Source: an uncultured Clostridia bacterium (GTDB lineage Bacteria; Bacillota; Clostridia; Christensenellales; CAG-138). From it: a stretch of DNA of 64,000 nucleotides. Within the stretch, counting starts at the first letter, position 1. Every line of letters starts with the position of its first letter. Location: positions 61,948-125,947 of the forward strand of contig CAMKES010000004.1 of NCBI GenBank assembly GCA_946411635.1, given 5' to 3'. Below the pieces are notes generated by a model. The model worked only from the letters and a program-made list of their open reading frames with translations, was not told where the DNA came from and searched no databases. Position numbers and translations under genes: made by a program. This document shows, piece after piece, positions 1-9,292 of this stretch.

Positions 1-2960
1 ACGGCTCTTGCACTGTCGTACTCGCAGTTGGTGCCGGGGAACACGGGGATCAGAACGCGCGGTTTTGCGCAGCGAACCGCGGGCGCGATCCGGCGTTCGG
101 CATGATAGGAAAGCGCTTCATAGGTCTCGACCTTTTCGTCGATCCCGGCGGGATAGACGGATTCGAGGCGACGCTCCCATTTAAGACGCAGAGCTTCGGC
201 GTCCAGAGACGTTTCGCCGTATGTGAAAAACGGCGCTTCGGTGACGACGCCGACGGGTTTGCCGTCCGAAACGTCCTCCGTCACCTCCGCCAGGAAGGAG
301 CCGTACTGCTTTTGTATCAGTTCCGACACAGGGAGCTTTTCATCGAAGCGGAATCCGAAGCCGTTGCCGAAGCACATTTTCAACACGCCCTCCAGGATTC
401 CGCCGAAGCCGACGGCCCGGCACGCCGTCACGATCCCCGCGCGCTGCAGCGCGGTGATGCGATCGAACAGCACGAGCAAAGAAGCGGCTTTGGGCAGACC
501 GTTTTCGTCCCGCTCCGGGGCGAACAGGACCACGGAACGACCCGGCGCTTTGCACTCGGGAGAAACGATATGCGCGGTTTTGTCGGTCGTGACCGCGAAG
601 CTCACGAGCGTGGGCGGCACGTCGAGCGTTTCAAAGGTGCCGGACATGGAATCCTTGCCGCCGATCGCGCCGACGCCGAGCTCCGTCTGCGCGCGGAATG
701 CGCCGAGCAGCGCAGAAAGCGGCTGTCCCCAGCGCTTCGGATCGCGTCCGGGTTTTGCGAAGTATTCCTGGAAGCTCAGATAGACGTCCTCAAACTTTGC
801 GCCGGAGGCAACCAGTTTGGAAACGGAATCCACCACGGCAAGATACGCGCCGTGATAGGGACTCAAAGAGGACAGATACGGATCGAACCCGTACGCCATC
901 AGAGAACAATCGTCGGTGTGTCCCTGTTCCGCGGCGATCTTATGGACCATCGCCTGGATGGGCGTCAGCTGATTTTTGCCGCCGAACGGCATGAGCACAG
1001 TCCCCGCGCCGATGGTGGAATCGAAGCGTTCGGACAGTCCGCGGTGCGAACAGAGGTTCAGATCGTCCGTTACCCGCTCGCATGCCGCTTCAAAGCTTAT
1101 TTCGGCAGCCGGTTCTTCCTTTTGCGGCGCGGCGGTTTCAATGTCGATATGCTTTTCTGCACCGTTGGAATCCAAAAACGCGCGGCTCAAGTCCACGATG
1201 CGCTTCCCGTTCCATTCCATGACCAGCCGGGGCTCTTCCGTGACCTTCGCCACGACGCACGCTTGCAGGTTTTCCTGCGCGGCAAGCGCCAAAAACCGGT
1301 CGGCATCCCCGGACGCGACCACGACCGCCATGCGCTCCTGCGACTCGGAGATCGCAAGCTCCGTGCCGTCCAGTCCCTCATACTTGCGGGGAACAGCGTT
1401 GAGATCGATCTTCACGCCGTCCGCCAGCTCGCCGATGGCGACGCTGACGCCGCCTGCGCCGAAATCGTTGCAGCGCTTAATGAGCCGAGCGGCTTCGGGC
1501 GACCGGAACAGGCGCTGCAGCTTGCGTTCCTCAGGCGCGTTGCCCTTCTGCACCTCGGCGCCGCAGACCTCAACGGAATGCGTCGTATGCGCCTTGGAGG
1601 AGCCGGTCGCGCCGCCGATGCCGTCCCTGCCGGTGCTGCCGCCGAGAAGGATCACGACGTCGCCCGGAACGGGGCGTTCCCGCCGGACGTTCGCCTGCGG
1701 CGCCGCGGCGATGACCGCGCCGATCTCCATGCGCTTTGCGGCGTAGCCGGGATGGTAAAGCTCTTCGACAAGACCGGTGGCAAGACCGATCTGATTGCCG
1801 TAGGAGGAATAGCCCGCAGCAGCTGTCGTGACCAGCTTGCGCTGCGGGAGTTTTCCGGGGATCGTTTCGGAGACCGGCGTCGTAGGATCCGCCGCGCCGG
1901 TGACGCGCATCGCGCCGTAGACGTATGCTCTGCCCGAAAGCGGATCGCGGATCGCCCCGCCGATACAGGTGGCGGCGCCGCCGAACGGCTCGATCTCGGT
2001 CGGATGGTTGTGCGTTTCGTTCTTGAACAGCAAAAGCCACGGTTCCGGCTTGCCGTCAACGTCCACCGTGATCTTAACAGTGCAGGCATTGATCTCCTCG
2101 GACTCGTCGAGCTTTATGAGCTTGCCCTTTCGCTTGAGATCGCGCACCGCAATGGTGGCAAGATCCATCAGACACGGCGGCTTGGTCCTATGAAGATCCC
2201 GGCGCAGCGCAAGGTAATCCTCGTATGTTTTCTGCAGCTCCGGATCCTCGAAGCGCACGCTGTCGATGATCGTATGGAAGGTGGTATGCCGGCAGTGATC
2301 GGACCAGTAGGTGTCGATCATTTTAAGCTCGGTGATCGTCGGATCGCGATCCTCTTTCCGGAAGTATGCCTGACAGAAAGCGATGTCGCCCTCGTCCATG
2401 GCAAGCCCGTATTCGCGGATCATGCCGGACAATTCCGCTTTGTTCAGCGTCCGGAAACCGTCCAGCGTGCGGACGGCGGTGGGGATCTCGTAGGGCGTTT
2501 TCAGCGTGCCGGGCAGTTCCGGCGACGCTTCCCGCGCCTCGACGGGATTGATGACGTATTTTTTGATCCGGGCAAGGTCCTCCGCATTCAGCGCGCCGTA
2601 AAGGGCATAGACCTTTGCCGAACGGATCACGGGGCGCTCGGACTGGAAGAGGATCTGGATGCATTGCGCGGCGGAATTCGCCCGCTGATCGAACTGACCG
2701 GGAAGATATTCCACGGCAAAAACGGCGTCGGCGTCCAAAAGATCGACGACCTCGGCGGCAGTATCCACCTGCGGTTCGGAAAAGACCGTTGCAATTGCCG
2801 CTTCAAACTGCTCCCGGCTGATCGCTTCGGCGTCGTACCGGTTCAGGATGCGGACTTTTTTGAGCCCCGCGATCCCGAGAAAAGACCTTAGCTCGCTGCA
2901 CAATGCTTCCGCCTCCTGTGCAAAACCGGGCTTTTTTTCTACATAGATGCGATAGACCAT
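1..2960 (-). CDS. purL: Phosphoribosylformylglycinamidine (FGAM) synthase, single-chain form, 3' end outside window
   Basis: Step 4 of purine synthesis: FGAR + glutamine + ATP to FGAM. About 986 codons are visible from ATG 2960-2958. The early segment contains DPTITELKMIDTYWSDHCRH, the signature of the substrate-binding part of the large PurL. FKNETHNHPTEIEPFGGAAT and GAIGGKDSMSGTFE mark the two ATPase-like halves. The frame is still open at the left edge, and its last residues (VFPGTNCEYDSA) match the start of the C-terminal glutaminase domain. The protein is therefore the ~1,200-residue fused type rather than PurLQS. It starts 1 nt after the purD stop and is the last gene of the pyr-pur unit visible here. 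The glutaminase catalytic triad lies outside the window. Confidence 0.95.
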   Translation of the reverse strand, partial: MVYRIYVEKKPGFAQEAEALCSELRSFLGIAGLKKVRILNRYDAEAISREQFEAAIATVFSEPQVDTAAEVVDLLDADAVFAVEYLPGQFDQRANSAAQCIQILFQSERPVIRSAKVYALYGALNAEDLARIKKYVINPVEAREASPELPGTLKTPYEIPTAVRTLDGFRTLNKAELSGMIREYGLAMDEGDIAFCQAYFRKEDRDPTITELKMIDTYWSDHCRHTTFHTIIDSVRFEDPELQKTYEDYLALRRDLHRTKPPCLMDLATIAVRDLKRKGKLIKLDESEEINACTVKITVDVDGKPEPWLLLFKNETHNHPTEIEPFGGAATCIGGAIRDPLSGRAYVYGAMRVTGAADPTTPVSETIPGKLPQRKLVTTAAAGYSSYGNQIGLATGLVEELYHPGYAAKRMEIGAVIAAAPQANVRRERPVPGDVVILLGGSTGRDGIGGATGSSKAHTTHSVEVCGAEVQKGNAPEERKLQRLFRSPEAARLIKRCNDFGAGGVSVAIGELADGVKIDLNAVPRKYEGLDGTELAISESQERMAVVVASGDADRFLALAAQENLQACVVAKVTEEPRLVMEWNGKRIVDLSRAFLDSNGAEKHIDIETAAPQKEEPAAEISFEAACERVTDDLNLCSHRGLSERFDSTIGAGTVLMPFGGKNQLTPIQAMVHKIAAEQGHTDDCSLMAYGFDPYLSSLSPYHGAYLAVVDSVSKLVASGAKFEDVYLSFQEYFAKPGRDPKRWGQPLSALLGAFRAQTELGVGAIGGKDSMSGTFETLDVPPTLVSFAVTTDKTAHIVSPECKAPGRSVVLFAPERDENGLPKAASLLVLFDRITALQRAGIVTACRAVGFGGILEGVLKMCFGNGFGFRFDEKLPVSELIQKQYGSFLAEVTEDVSDGKPVGVVTEAPFFTYGETSLDAEALRLKWERRLESVYPAGIDEKVETYEALSYHAERRIAPAVRCAKPRVLIPVFPGTNCEYDSARA

Positions 2961-2961
2961 A

Positions 2962-4230
2962 TCAATCCTCCGACGCCGCCAGCGCACGCTTTCCGATGTC
3001 CCGGCGGTAATAGACGTTCTCAAACCGGATCTGCTCCGCCGCAGCGTATGCTTTTTGCAGCGCTTCCTTCAGCGTCGGCGCGGTTGCCGTGACGCCGAGC
3101 ACGCGTCCGCCGGACGTCACAAGCTGTCCGTCTGTTTCCTTGACGCCCGCTGTAAAGATTTCGGCGTTCAGATCGTCCGGAATGCGGATGGGAAATCCCT
3201 TTTGATAGGATCCGGGGTACCCCTCGGACGCCAGGATCACGCAGGCTGCGGCGCCGTCGGAGAACGTCACCGGGCAGTCCGCAAGCCGTTCTTCCGTCAC
3301 CGCCTGCATGACCGTCAGAAGATCGGTCTTTAAAAGCGGCAGGACCACCTGCGTCTCGGGATCGCCGAAGCGGCAGTTATACTCGATGACCTTGGGGCCG
3401 TCTTTGGTCAGCATCAGCCCGAAATAGAGACAGCCCTTGAACGGACGTCCCTCCGCCGCCATGGCGCGGATCGTGGGAAGGAAGATTTCGCGCATGCAGC
3501 GGTCTGCAACCTCCGGGGTATAGTACGGATTCGGCGCAACGGTTCCCATGCCGCCGGTGTTCAATCCGGTGTCACCGTCTCCCGCGCGCTTGTGATCCAT
3601 GGAGGAGACCATGGGGACGACGGTTTTACCGTCCGTGAAGGAGAGCACGGAGATCTCCGGTCCCTCGAGGTATTCTTCGATCACGATGCGCTCGCCGCTC
3701 TTGCCGAAGCGCTTGTCCTCCATCATAGCGCGGACGGCTTCCTTTGCCTCCGAAAGCGTCTGCGCGATGATTACGCCTTTGCCGAGCGCGAGCCCGTCCG
3801 CCTTGATGACCGCAGGCATGGGGGCGGTTTCAAGATAGCGAAGCGCCGCGTCCATATCGTCGAAGGTCTCGTAACGTGCCGTGGGAATGCCGTAGCGCTT
3901 CATCAGTTCCTTTGCAAAGACCTTGGATGCTTCGATGATCGCGGCGTTCTTCCGCGGACCGAAGCAGGGCACGCCGATCGTTTCCAGAAGATCCACCGCG
4001 CCCATCGCGAGCGGATCGTCCGGCGCCACCACGGCGTAGTCGATTGAATGCTCCTTTGCAAAGCGTACGATGCTGTTGAGGTTCGTTGCGGCAATGGGAA
4101 CGCAGACCGCGTCCCATGCAATGCCGCCGTTGCCGGGCAGGCAGTAAAGCGCGGTGACGTTCGGATTCTCCTTCAGCTTTTTGACGATGGCGTGCTCGCG
4201 CCCGCCGCCGCCGATCACCATGATTTTCAT
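2962..4230 (-). CDS. purD: Phosphoribosylamine-glycine ligase (GAR synthetase)
   Basis: Step 2 of purine synthesis: ATP-dependent joining of glycine to phosphoribosylamine. The 422-residue protein has normal length for PurD. It opens with the GGGGREHAIV nucleotide-fold motif. It has the ATP-grasp core, including EASKVFAKELMKRYGIPTA, the GGMG loop (LNTGGMGTVAP) and FGDPETQVVLPLL near the metal and ATP site. The start at ATG 4230-4228 gives the canonical MKIMVIGGGGREH N-terminus. It sits 10 nt after the AICAR transformylase stop and 1 nt before purL, so it is co-transcribed with both. Confidence 0.96.
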   Translation of the reverse strand: MKIMVIGGGGREHAIVKKLKENPNVTALYCLPGNGGIAWDAVCVPIAATNLNSIVRFAKEHSIDYAVVAPDDPLAMGAVDLLETIGVPCFGPRKNAAIIEASKVFAKELMKRYGIPTARYETFDDMDAALRYLETAPMPAVIKADGLALGKGVIIAQTLSEAKEAVRAMMEDKRFGKSGERIVIEEYLEGPEISVLSFTDGKTVVPMVSSMDHKRAGDGDTGLNTGGMGTVAPNPYYTPEVADRCMREIFLPTIRAMAAEGRPFKGCLYFGLMLTKDGPKVIEYNCRFGDPETQVVLPLLKTDLLTVMQAVTEERLADCPVTFSDGAAACVILASEGYPGSYQKGFPIRIPDDLNAEIFTAGVKETDGQLVTSGGRVLGVTATAPTLKEALQKAYAAAEQIRFENVYYRRDIGKRALAASED

Positions 4231-4240
4231 ATCGTACTCC

Positions 4241-5425
4241 TCAATGATGGAACAGCCTTAAGCCCGTAAAGCACATGACCATGCCGTGCTTGTTGCAGCA
4301 GTCGATGACCGCGTCGTCCCGAATGGAACCGCCGGGCTGTGCGACGTACTTCACGCCGCTTAAAAATGCACGTTCGATGTTGTCCGAAAACGGGAAGAAC
4401 GCGTCGGAGCCGAGCGCAACGTTTTGCACGGTATTCAGGTACGCGCGCTGTTCCTCCGGGGTAAATGGCTCCGGACGGCGGGTAAAGAACTGCTGCCAGA
4501 CGCCCTCGGCGCAGACGTCTTCCTCGTTCCGGTTGATGTATCCGTCGATCACGTTGTCGCGGTCCGGACGCGCCATCTTCGGCAAAAACGGCAGCGAAAG
4601 GACCTTGTCCGCCTGCCTCAAAAACCAGGTGTCCGCTTTGGAGCCCGCAAGCCGCGTGCAGTGGATGCGGGACTGCTGCCCCGCGCCGACGCCGATCGCC
4701 TGTCCGTCGACGGCATAGCAGACCGAATTGGACTGCGTATATTTCAGCGTGATCATGGAAACGATCAGATCGCGCACCGCGCTTTCGGGCAGTTCTTTGT
4801 TTTCGGTCACAATGTTGTGAAGCAGGGAGGCGTCGATCCTGCTGTCGTTGCGCCCCTGCTCAAAGGTCACGCCGAAGACCTGCTTGTGCTCCTTTGCGGC
4901 GGGTACGTAATCCGGATCGATCTTCACGATGTTGTAGCCGCCCTTGCGCTTGGTTTTCAGGATCTCGAGCGCCTCGGGGGTGTAGCCCGGCGCGATCACG
5001 CCGTCGGAGACCTCGCGCTTGATGAGCGAAGCAGTCAGCGCGTCGCATTCGTCCGAGAGCGCCACCCAGTCGCCGAACGAGCAGAGCCGGTCGGCGCCGC
5101 GCGCTCTTGCATACGCGCAGGCGAGCGGGTTCTGATCCAGCTCCGGAATGTCGTTCACGAAGCAGGCTTTCTTGAGCCGCTCCGGCAAAGGCAGACCGAC
5201 GGCGGCGGAGGTCGGGCTGACATGCTTGAAGGACGCCGCGGCGGGCAGTCCCAATGCCGCCTTCAGCTCCCGCACCAGCTGCCAGGAATTCAGCGCGTCC
5301 AGAAAATTGATGTACCCCGGGCGTCCGTTGAGGACCTCCACGGGCAGGTCGCTCCCGTCTTCCATATAGATGCGGGCGGGCTTTTGATTGGGGTTGCAGC
5401 CGTATTTCAGTTCAAATTCGTTCAT
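4241..5425 (-). CDS. purH: Stand-alone AICAR transformylase (PurH C-terminal activity)
   Basis: Transfers a formyl group from 10-formyl-THF to AICAR, the penultimate purine step. The 394-residue protein covers only the AICARFT half of PurH; there is no N-terminal MGS-like IMP cyclohydrolase domain. SFKHVSPTSAAVG matches the conserved KHVNPCG-type loop, and later segments include LKYTQSNSVCYA, IGVGAGQQSRIHC and GSDAFFPFSDNIE. These are family hallmarks. The C-terminus QPGGSIRDDAVIDCCNKHG is also typical. The missing cyclohydrolase activity is probably supplied by the next gene upstream (5435-6154), which is translated just before it with a 9-nt gap. Confidence 0.93.
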   Translation of the reverse strand: MNEFELKYGCNPNQKPARIYMEDGSDLPVEVLNGRPGYINFLDALNSWQLVRELKAALGLPAAASFKHVSPTSAAVGLPLPERLKKACFVNDIPELDQNPLACAYARARGADRLCSFGDWVALSDECDALTASLIKREVSDGVIAPGYTPEALEILKTKRKGGYNIVKIDPDYVPAAKEHKQVFGVTFEQGRNDSRIDASLLHNIVTENKELPESAVRDLIVSMITLKYTQSNSVCYAVDGQAIGVGAGQQSRIHCTRLAGSKADTWFLRQADKVLSLPFLPKMARPDRDNVIDGYINRNEEDVCAEGVWQQFFTRRPEPFTPEEQRAYLNTVQNVALGSDAFFPFSDNIERAFLSGVKYVAQPGGSIRDDAVIDCCNKHGMVMCFTGLRLFHH

Positions 5426-5434
5426 ACTTGCTCC

Positions 5435-6154
5435 TTACCGATTGCGATTGATGATGCGCTCTTTGTACGTTCCGGATTGCAGTTCGACGAAGCGGACGTA
5501 CAGGGAGATGCGGTTGTCCGGGTCCAGATTGTCCCAGAGCGACGCAGTAAATGCGTCGATGTCGCTGCCGAGCCTGACGCGCTCCGGCTCGCCCGAAAAC
5601 GTGGGCAGCGGCTTGCCGTCCCGGATGTAGGTGTGGATGAAATGTCCGAGCCCGGGCACGGCGGGATAGGAAAAGGTATGGCGCGCGCAGGCGGTCCCCA
5701 TAGCGTCGATGCTTTTCAGAATGCTCATCTCGTACCGCGGTGCGGTTGGATCCAACGTGAACATGCCGCTGATGCGCGGCGTAAAGTTCGGCGCGTCCGG
5801 CTCGAAGCAGCGGGATTCCAGCGATTCGGAAAAGGATTTCCCCGCCTTCAGACCCTCAAAAACGGTGTCGGTCTGATTGCCGTTGGTGACGATCAGCCTG
5901 TTTTCATACTGCCGAAGCGCGGCGTAGATGATGAGGCTCGGATCCTCCACCTTTGAGGCGTCGAACGGCTCGGTAAAGACTTCGCCGTTTCGAACGGCAA
6001 AGATCCGGTTCCGGGAATTGGCGCTGCGGCCCATGATGAAGTACGCCGCGACGGCGTGCGTTCCGTCCTCCGTAAGCCCCAGGACGATGCCCCGACCGGG
6101 GTAAGCGTTGCCGCGGATGCGATCCGCGATCGGAAGAGATTCGTAAATATCCAT
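5435..6154 (-). CDS. IMP cyclohydrolase, PurO-like (IMP_cyclohyd family)
   Basis: Predicted to close FAICAR to IMP, the last purine step. The 239-residue protein resembles the PurO-type IMP cyclohydrolase family: an Ntn-like fold with an N-terminal RGNAYPGRGIVLG segment, YFIMGRSANSRNR, and GNQTDTVFEGL. The open frame extends further upstream into purN, but MDIYESLP at ATG 6154-6152 is the likely start because the preceding gene ends at 6156. Adjacency to an AICAR transformylase that lacks its own cyclohydrolase domain supports the assignment. I recognise the family from motif order; no experimental member of this exact type was compared. Confidence 0.82.
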   Translation of the reverse strand: MDIYESLPIADRIRGNAYPGRGIVLGLTEDGTHAVAAYFIMGRSANSRNRIFAVRNGEVFTEPFDASKVEDPSLIIYAALRQYENRLIVTNGNQTDTVFEGLKAGKSFSESLESRCFEPDAPNFTPRISGMFTLDPTAPRYEMSILKSIDAMGTACARHTFSYPAVPGLGHFIHTYIRDGKPLPTFSGEPERVRLGSDIDAFTASLWDNLDPDNRISLYVRFVELQSGTYKERIINRNR

Positions 6155-6155
6155 A

Positions 6156-6767
6156 TTATGCTCCTGCAAGAATTTGTTCGGAAACCAGTTCCACCGCTTT
6201 CGGCAGCAGGATCCATTCCGCCTGCTCCATGACGCGGCGCTGCAGCGTTTCGGGCGTATCATCCGGAAAAACCTCCACAGCCTTCTGCAGCAGGATCTGA
6301 CCGCCGTCCGGAATCTCGTTGACGAAGTGGACGGTCGCGCCGGTGACCTTGACGCCGCGTGCAAGCGCTGCCTCGTGGACGTGCAGACCGTAATAATCCT
6401 TTCCGCAGAAGGACGGGATCAGCGCCGGATGAATGTTGAGGATGCGGTGATCCCAGCGGCGCGTGAAATCCGGTGAAAGAATGACAAGAAAACCCGCCAA
6501 AACAATGAGGTCGATCTTTTCGTGCTCCAGCGCTTTTTGAAGCTCCCGTTCAAAGGCTTCTTTGCCGCCCAGTGCTTTCGGGGAGAGGGCCAGCGCGGGA
6601 ATGCCCGCAGCTTTCGCCCGCTCCAGCGCGTAGGCGTTCGGCTTATTGGAGACCGCCAGCGCGACCTCGGCGCTTCGGATCACCTTGCCCCTTGCGTCCA
6701 GGATCGCCTGCAGATTCGTTCCGCCGCCGGATACCAGAACCGCGACGCGGACCTTGCCGTTCAGCAT
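6156..6767 (-). CDS. purN: Phosphoribosylglycinamide formyltransferase 1 (GAR transformylase)
   Basis: Uses 10-formyl-THF to formylate GAR. The 203-residue protein has the PRPP-amine site loop VLVSGGGTNLQAI, the catalytic stretch ILNIHPALIPSF (Asn and His of the N-x-H active site) and a downstream Asp in EIPDGGQILLQ. These are the features of the folate-dependent PurN, not of formate-dependent PurT. Its start codon lies inside purM (overlap 6761-6767), which suggests translational coupling. It depends on the folate genes folD, fchA-like and glyA found at 16-20 kb. Confidence 0.95.
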   Translation of the reverse strand: MLNGKVRVAVLVSGGGTNLQAILDARGKVIRSAEVALAVSNKPNAYALERAKAAGIPALALSPKALGGKEAFERELQKALEHEKIDLIVLAGFLVILSPDFTRRWDHRILNIHPALIPSFCGKDYYGLHVHEAALARGVKVTGATVHFVNEIPDGGQILLQKAVEVFPDDTPETLQRRVMEQAEWILLPKAVELVSEQILAGA

Positions 6768-7804
6768 AGCTCGATCCTCCGCTCGCCCCGGACGATCTCG
6801 CCGAGGACATAGGCGTCCTCGCCCTGCTCACGCAGGACGGCAAGCGCGGCGTCGGCGTCCTTTGCCGACACTGTGAGGCACATGCCGACGCCCATGTTGA
6901 AGGTGTTGAACATATCGCGGCGGGAAACGCCGCCGACTCTTTCGATCAGGTCGAAGATCGGCAGAACGCGCACGTCCTTTTCGCGGATCCTGGCGCAGAG
7001 CCCTTCGGGGATCATGCGCGGGATGTTCTCGTAGAAGCCGCCGCCGGTGATGTGCGACACGCCCTTGACCCGGATCTTCTCCATCAGCGCCAGCACGGGC
7101 ATTACATAGATGCGGGTGGGCGTGAGCAGCATCTCGCCCAGGGATTTGCCGCCGAGCGCTTCGACGGGCGCGGTAAGATCGGTGTGTTCCACGTCGAAAA
7201 CCTTGCGCACCAGAGAAAAGCCGTTGGAGTGAACGCCGCTTGACGGCAGGGCGATGACGACGTCTCCGGGCTCCGTCTCGGCGTTGTTCAGAATGCGGTC
7301 CCTGTCCACCACGCCGGTGGAATAGCCCGCGAGATCGTATTCGTTCTCGGGATAGAAGCCGGGCATCTCGGCCGTCTCGCCGCCGATCAGGGCGCAGCCC
7401 GCCTGCACGCAGCCGTCGCAGACGCCCTTGACGATCTGCTCGATGCGCTCCGGAACGTTCCTGCCGCAGGCGATGTAGTCCAGAAAGAACAGCGGCTTTG
7501 CCCCGCAGCAGATGATATCGTTGACGCACATCGCAACGCAGTCGACGCCGACGGTATCGTGCTTATCCATCAGAAAGGCAAGCTTCAGCTTGGTGCCGAC
7601 GCCGTCGGTGCCGGAAACCAGGACCGGACGGCGGATCCCTGTAAGATCCAGTTCAAACAGTCCGCCGAAGCCGCCCACGTCGGAGCAGACGCCCGGCGTG
7701 ACCGTTCTGGCGATATGCCGCTTCATCAGTTCCACGGCGCGGTAACCGGCTGTGATGTCCACCCCGGCAGCCGCGTATGCTTCAGATTTGGAAAACTCGT
7801 TCAT
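6761..7804 (-). CDS. purM: Phosphoribosylformylglycinamidine cyclo-ligase (AIR synthetase)
   Basis: Step 5 of purine synthesis: ATP-dependent ring closure of FGAM to AIR. The 347-residue protein has AGVDITAGYRAVELMKRH at the N-terminus. It also has LVSGTDGVGTKLKLAF (metal/ATP loop) and GVDCVAMCVNDIICCGAKPL, with GGETAEMPGFY and HITGGGFYENIPRM further on. All are in the expected order for PurM. The length is standard. It sits 3 nt after purF and overlaps the start of purN by 7 nt. Confidence 0.96.
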   Translation of the reverse strand: MNEFSKSEAYAAAGVDITAGYRAVELMKRHIARTVTPGVCSDVGGFGGLFELDLTGIRRPVLVSGTDGVGTKLKLAFLMDKHDTVGVDCVAMCVNDIICCGAKPLFFLDYIACGRNVPERIEQIVKGVCDGCVQAGCALIGGETAEMPGFYPENEYDLAGYSTGVVDRDRILNNAETEPGDVVIALPSSGVHSNGFSLVRKVFDVEHTDLTAPVEALGGKSLGEMLLTPTRIYVMPVLALMEKIRVKGVSHITGGGFYENIPRMIPEGLCARIREKDVRVLPIFDLIERVGGVSRRDMFNTFNMGVGMCLTVSAKDADAALAVLREQGEDAYVLGEIVRGERRIELC

Positions 7805-7807
7805 GCT

Positions 7808-9232
7808 TTATTCCTTTCCGTTCCAGCAGTAGGTGCAAAGCTCGCATTCGGGCAGACCGATCGCTTCGATCACGCCATCCAGCGACTGAAACTCCAGCGA
7901 GGAGAAATGGAAACGCTCGCAGATATTGGCGCGGAGCTTTTTGCCGCGCTCGGTGCTGCCGTCGGCGTATTCCGAAAGGAAGCGGAAACCCTCTTCGCCT
8001 TCCAGCTCCAGGATCACCCTGCGGGCAATGAGCTCCAGATCCGACGTCGCCCGGGAGAAGTTCAGATACTTGCAGCCGAACATGATCGGCGGGCAGGCAG
8101 AACGCATATGGACAGACCTGGCACCGTTTTCATAGAGAAACTCGACGGTCTCCCGAAGCTGCGTGCCGCGAACGATGGAATCGTCCACAAAGAGCAGATC
8201 CTTGTCCCGGATCAGCTCCGTCACCGGGATCTGCTTCATCTTGGCAATGGTTTCCCGGTCGACCTGTGCGGGCGGCATAAAGCTACGCGCCCAGGTCGGC
8301 GTGTACTTGATGAACGCGCGGGCAAAGTGCTTGCCGCTCTCGTTGGCGTAGCCGATGGCATGGGGCGTGCCGGAATCCGGAACGCCGCCGACGTAGTCGA
8401 TCTGCTGCACGTCCGGCTTGTCCCTGTCCGCCCGGGCGAGGATCGCGCCGTTGCGGTAGCGCATGGCTTCCACATTGACCCCTTCATAGGTGGACGTTGG
8501 ATAGCCGTAGTAGGACCAGAGGAACGCGCAGATGCGCTTCTCTTTGTCGGGCGCGCGAAGCTGCGTCATGCGTTCCGGGGTCAGCTCGACAATCTCGCCG
8601 GGGCCGAGCTCCTTCTCGAAAACGAATCCCAGCTTTTCATAAGCGAAGGACTCGAAGGAAACGGCGTAGCCGTCTTCGCGTTTTCCCACGGTAACGGGGA
8701 GCCGTCCGAGCCGGTCGCGGGCAGCGATCAGCGTGCCGTCCTCCTTCAGGATCAGAATGGAAGCCGTGCCGTCGATGGATTTCTGGGCAAAGCGGATGCC
8801 CTCCGCAAAGTCCGTCTTCTGGTCGATCAGCGCAACCAGAAGCTCCACGATATTGACCGCGCCGCCGGTCTTGGCGTCGAAGTGACCGCCGGTGAAGGAG
8901 AGAAACTGGTCGATCAGCGAATCCGCGTTGTTGATCCTGCCGATCATACAGACGGCATAGGTGCCGTGATTGGAACGGATCAGCAGGGGCTGCGGCTCGC
9001 TGTCGCTGATGCAGCCGATCGCCGAAGTGCCCTTCATCTCTTCAAAGATGTGCTCGAAGCGGGTGCGGAAGGGTGCGTTCTCGATGCTGTGGATCTTGCG
9101 CTGCAGACCGATCTCCGGATCGTACGCCGCCATCCCGCCGCGGCGTGTGCCGAGATGAGAATGGTAGTCGGTGCCGAAAAAGACGTCTGTCATGCAGTCC
9201 TTTTGGGATGTAATGCCGAAAAAGCCTCCCAT
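7808..9232 (-). CDS. purF: Amidophosphoribosyltransferase-like protein with degenerate glutaminase site
   Basis: PurF makes phosphoribosylamine from PRPP, using NH3 released from glutamine by an N-terminal Ntn domain. The 474-residue protein keeps the PRPP motif LLFVDDSIVRGTQ and the C-terminal cysteines of the Fe-S type (ECELCTYCWNGKE). Its N-terminus is MGGFFGI instead of the usual (M)CGVFGI, so the nucleophilic Cys1 is Gly (codon 9227-9229). The usual HVRYAT and HNGN segments are replaced by CISDSEPQP and MIGRINN. The glutaminase half therefore looks inactive, and the enzyme may take free ammonia or a partner's ammonia. A canonical PurF elsewhere in the genome is also possible. RBS GGAGG precedes ATG 9232-9230. 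Confidence 0.85.
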   Translation of the reverse strand: MGGFFGITSQKDCMTDVFFGTDYHSHLGTRRGGMAAYDPEIGLQRKIHSIENAPFRTRFEHIFEEMKGTSAIGCISDSEPQPLLIRSNHGTYAVCMIGRINNADSLIDQFLSFTGGHFDAKTGGAVNIVELLVALIDQKTDFAEGIRFAQKSIDGTASILILKEDGTLIAARDRLGRLPVTVGKREDGYAVSFESFAYEKLGFVFEKELGPGEIVELTPERMTQLRAPDKEKRICAFLWSYYGYPTSTYEGVNVEAMRYRNGAILARADRDKPDVQQIDYVGGVPDSGTPHAIGYANESGKHFARAFIKYTPTWARSFMPPAQVDRETIAKMKQIPVTELIRDKDLLFVDDSIVRGTQLRETVEFLYENGARSVHMRSACPPIMFGCKYLNFSRATSDLELIARRVILELEGEEGFRFLSEYADGSTERGKKLRANICERFHFSSLEFQSLDGVIEAIGLPECELCTYCWNGKE

Positions 9233-9292
9233 ATGGGAACCTCCTGAAAATATGGATTCGATGGGCAGGGCAGAAAGCCCGCCTGCAATCGA

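Noticed and set aside
102..2891. Long open frame on the plus strand opposite purL (929 codons)
   Set aside because: It is an antisense shadow of a GC-rich gene: Arg/Gly/Asp-rich, no motifs, while the minus strand encodes clear PurL.
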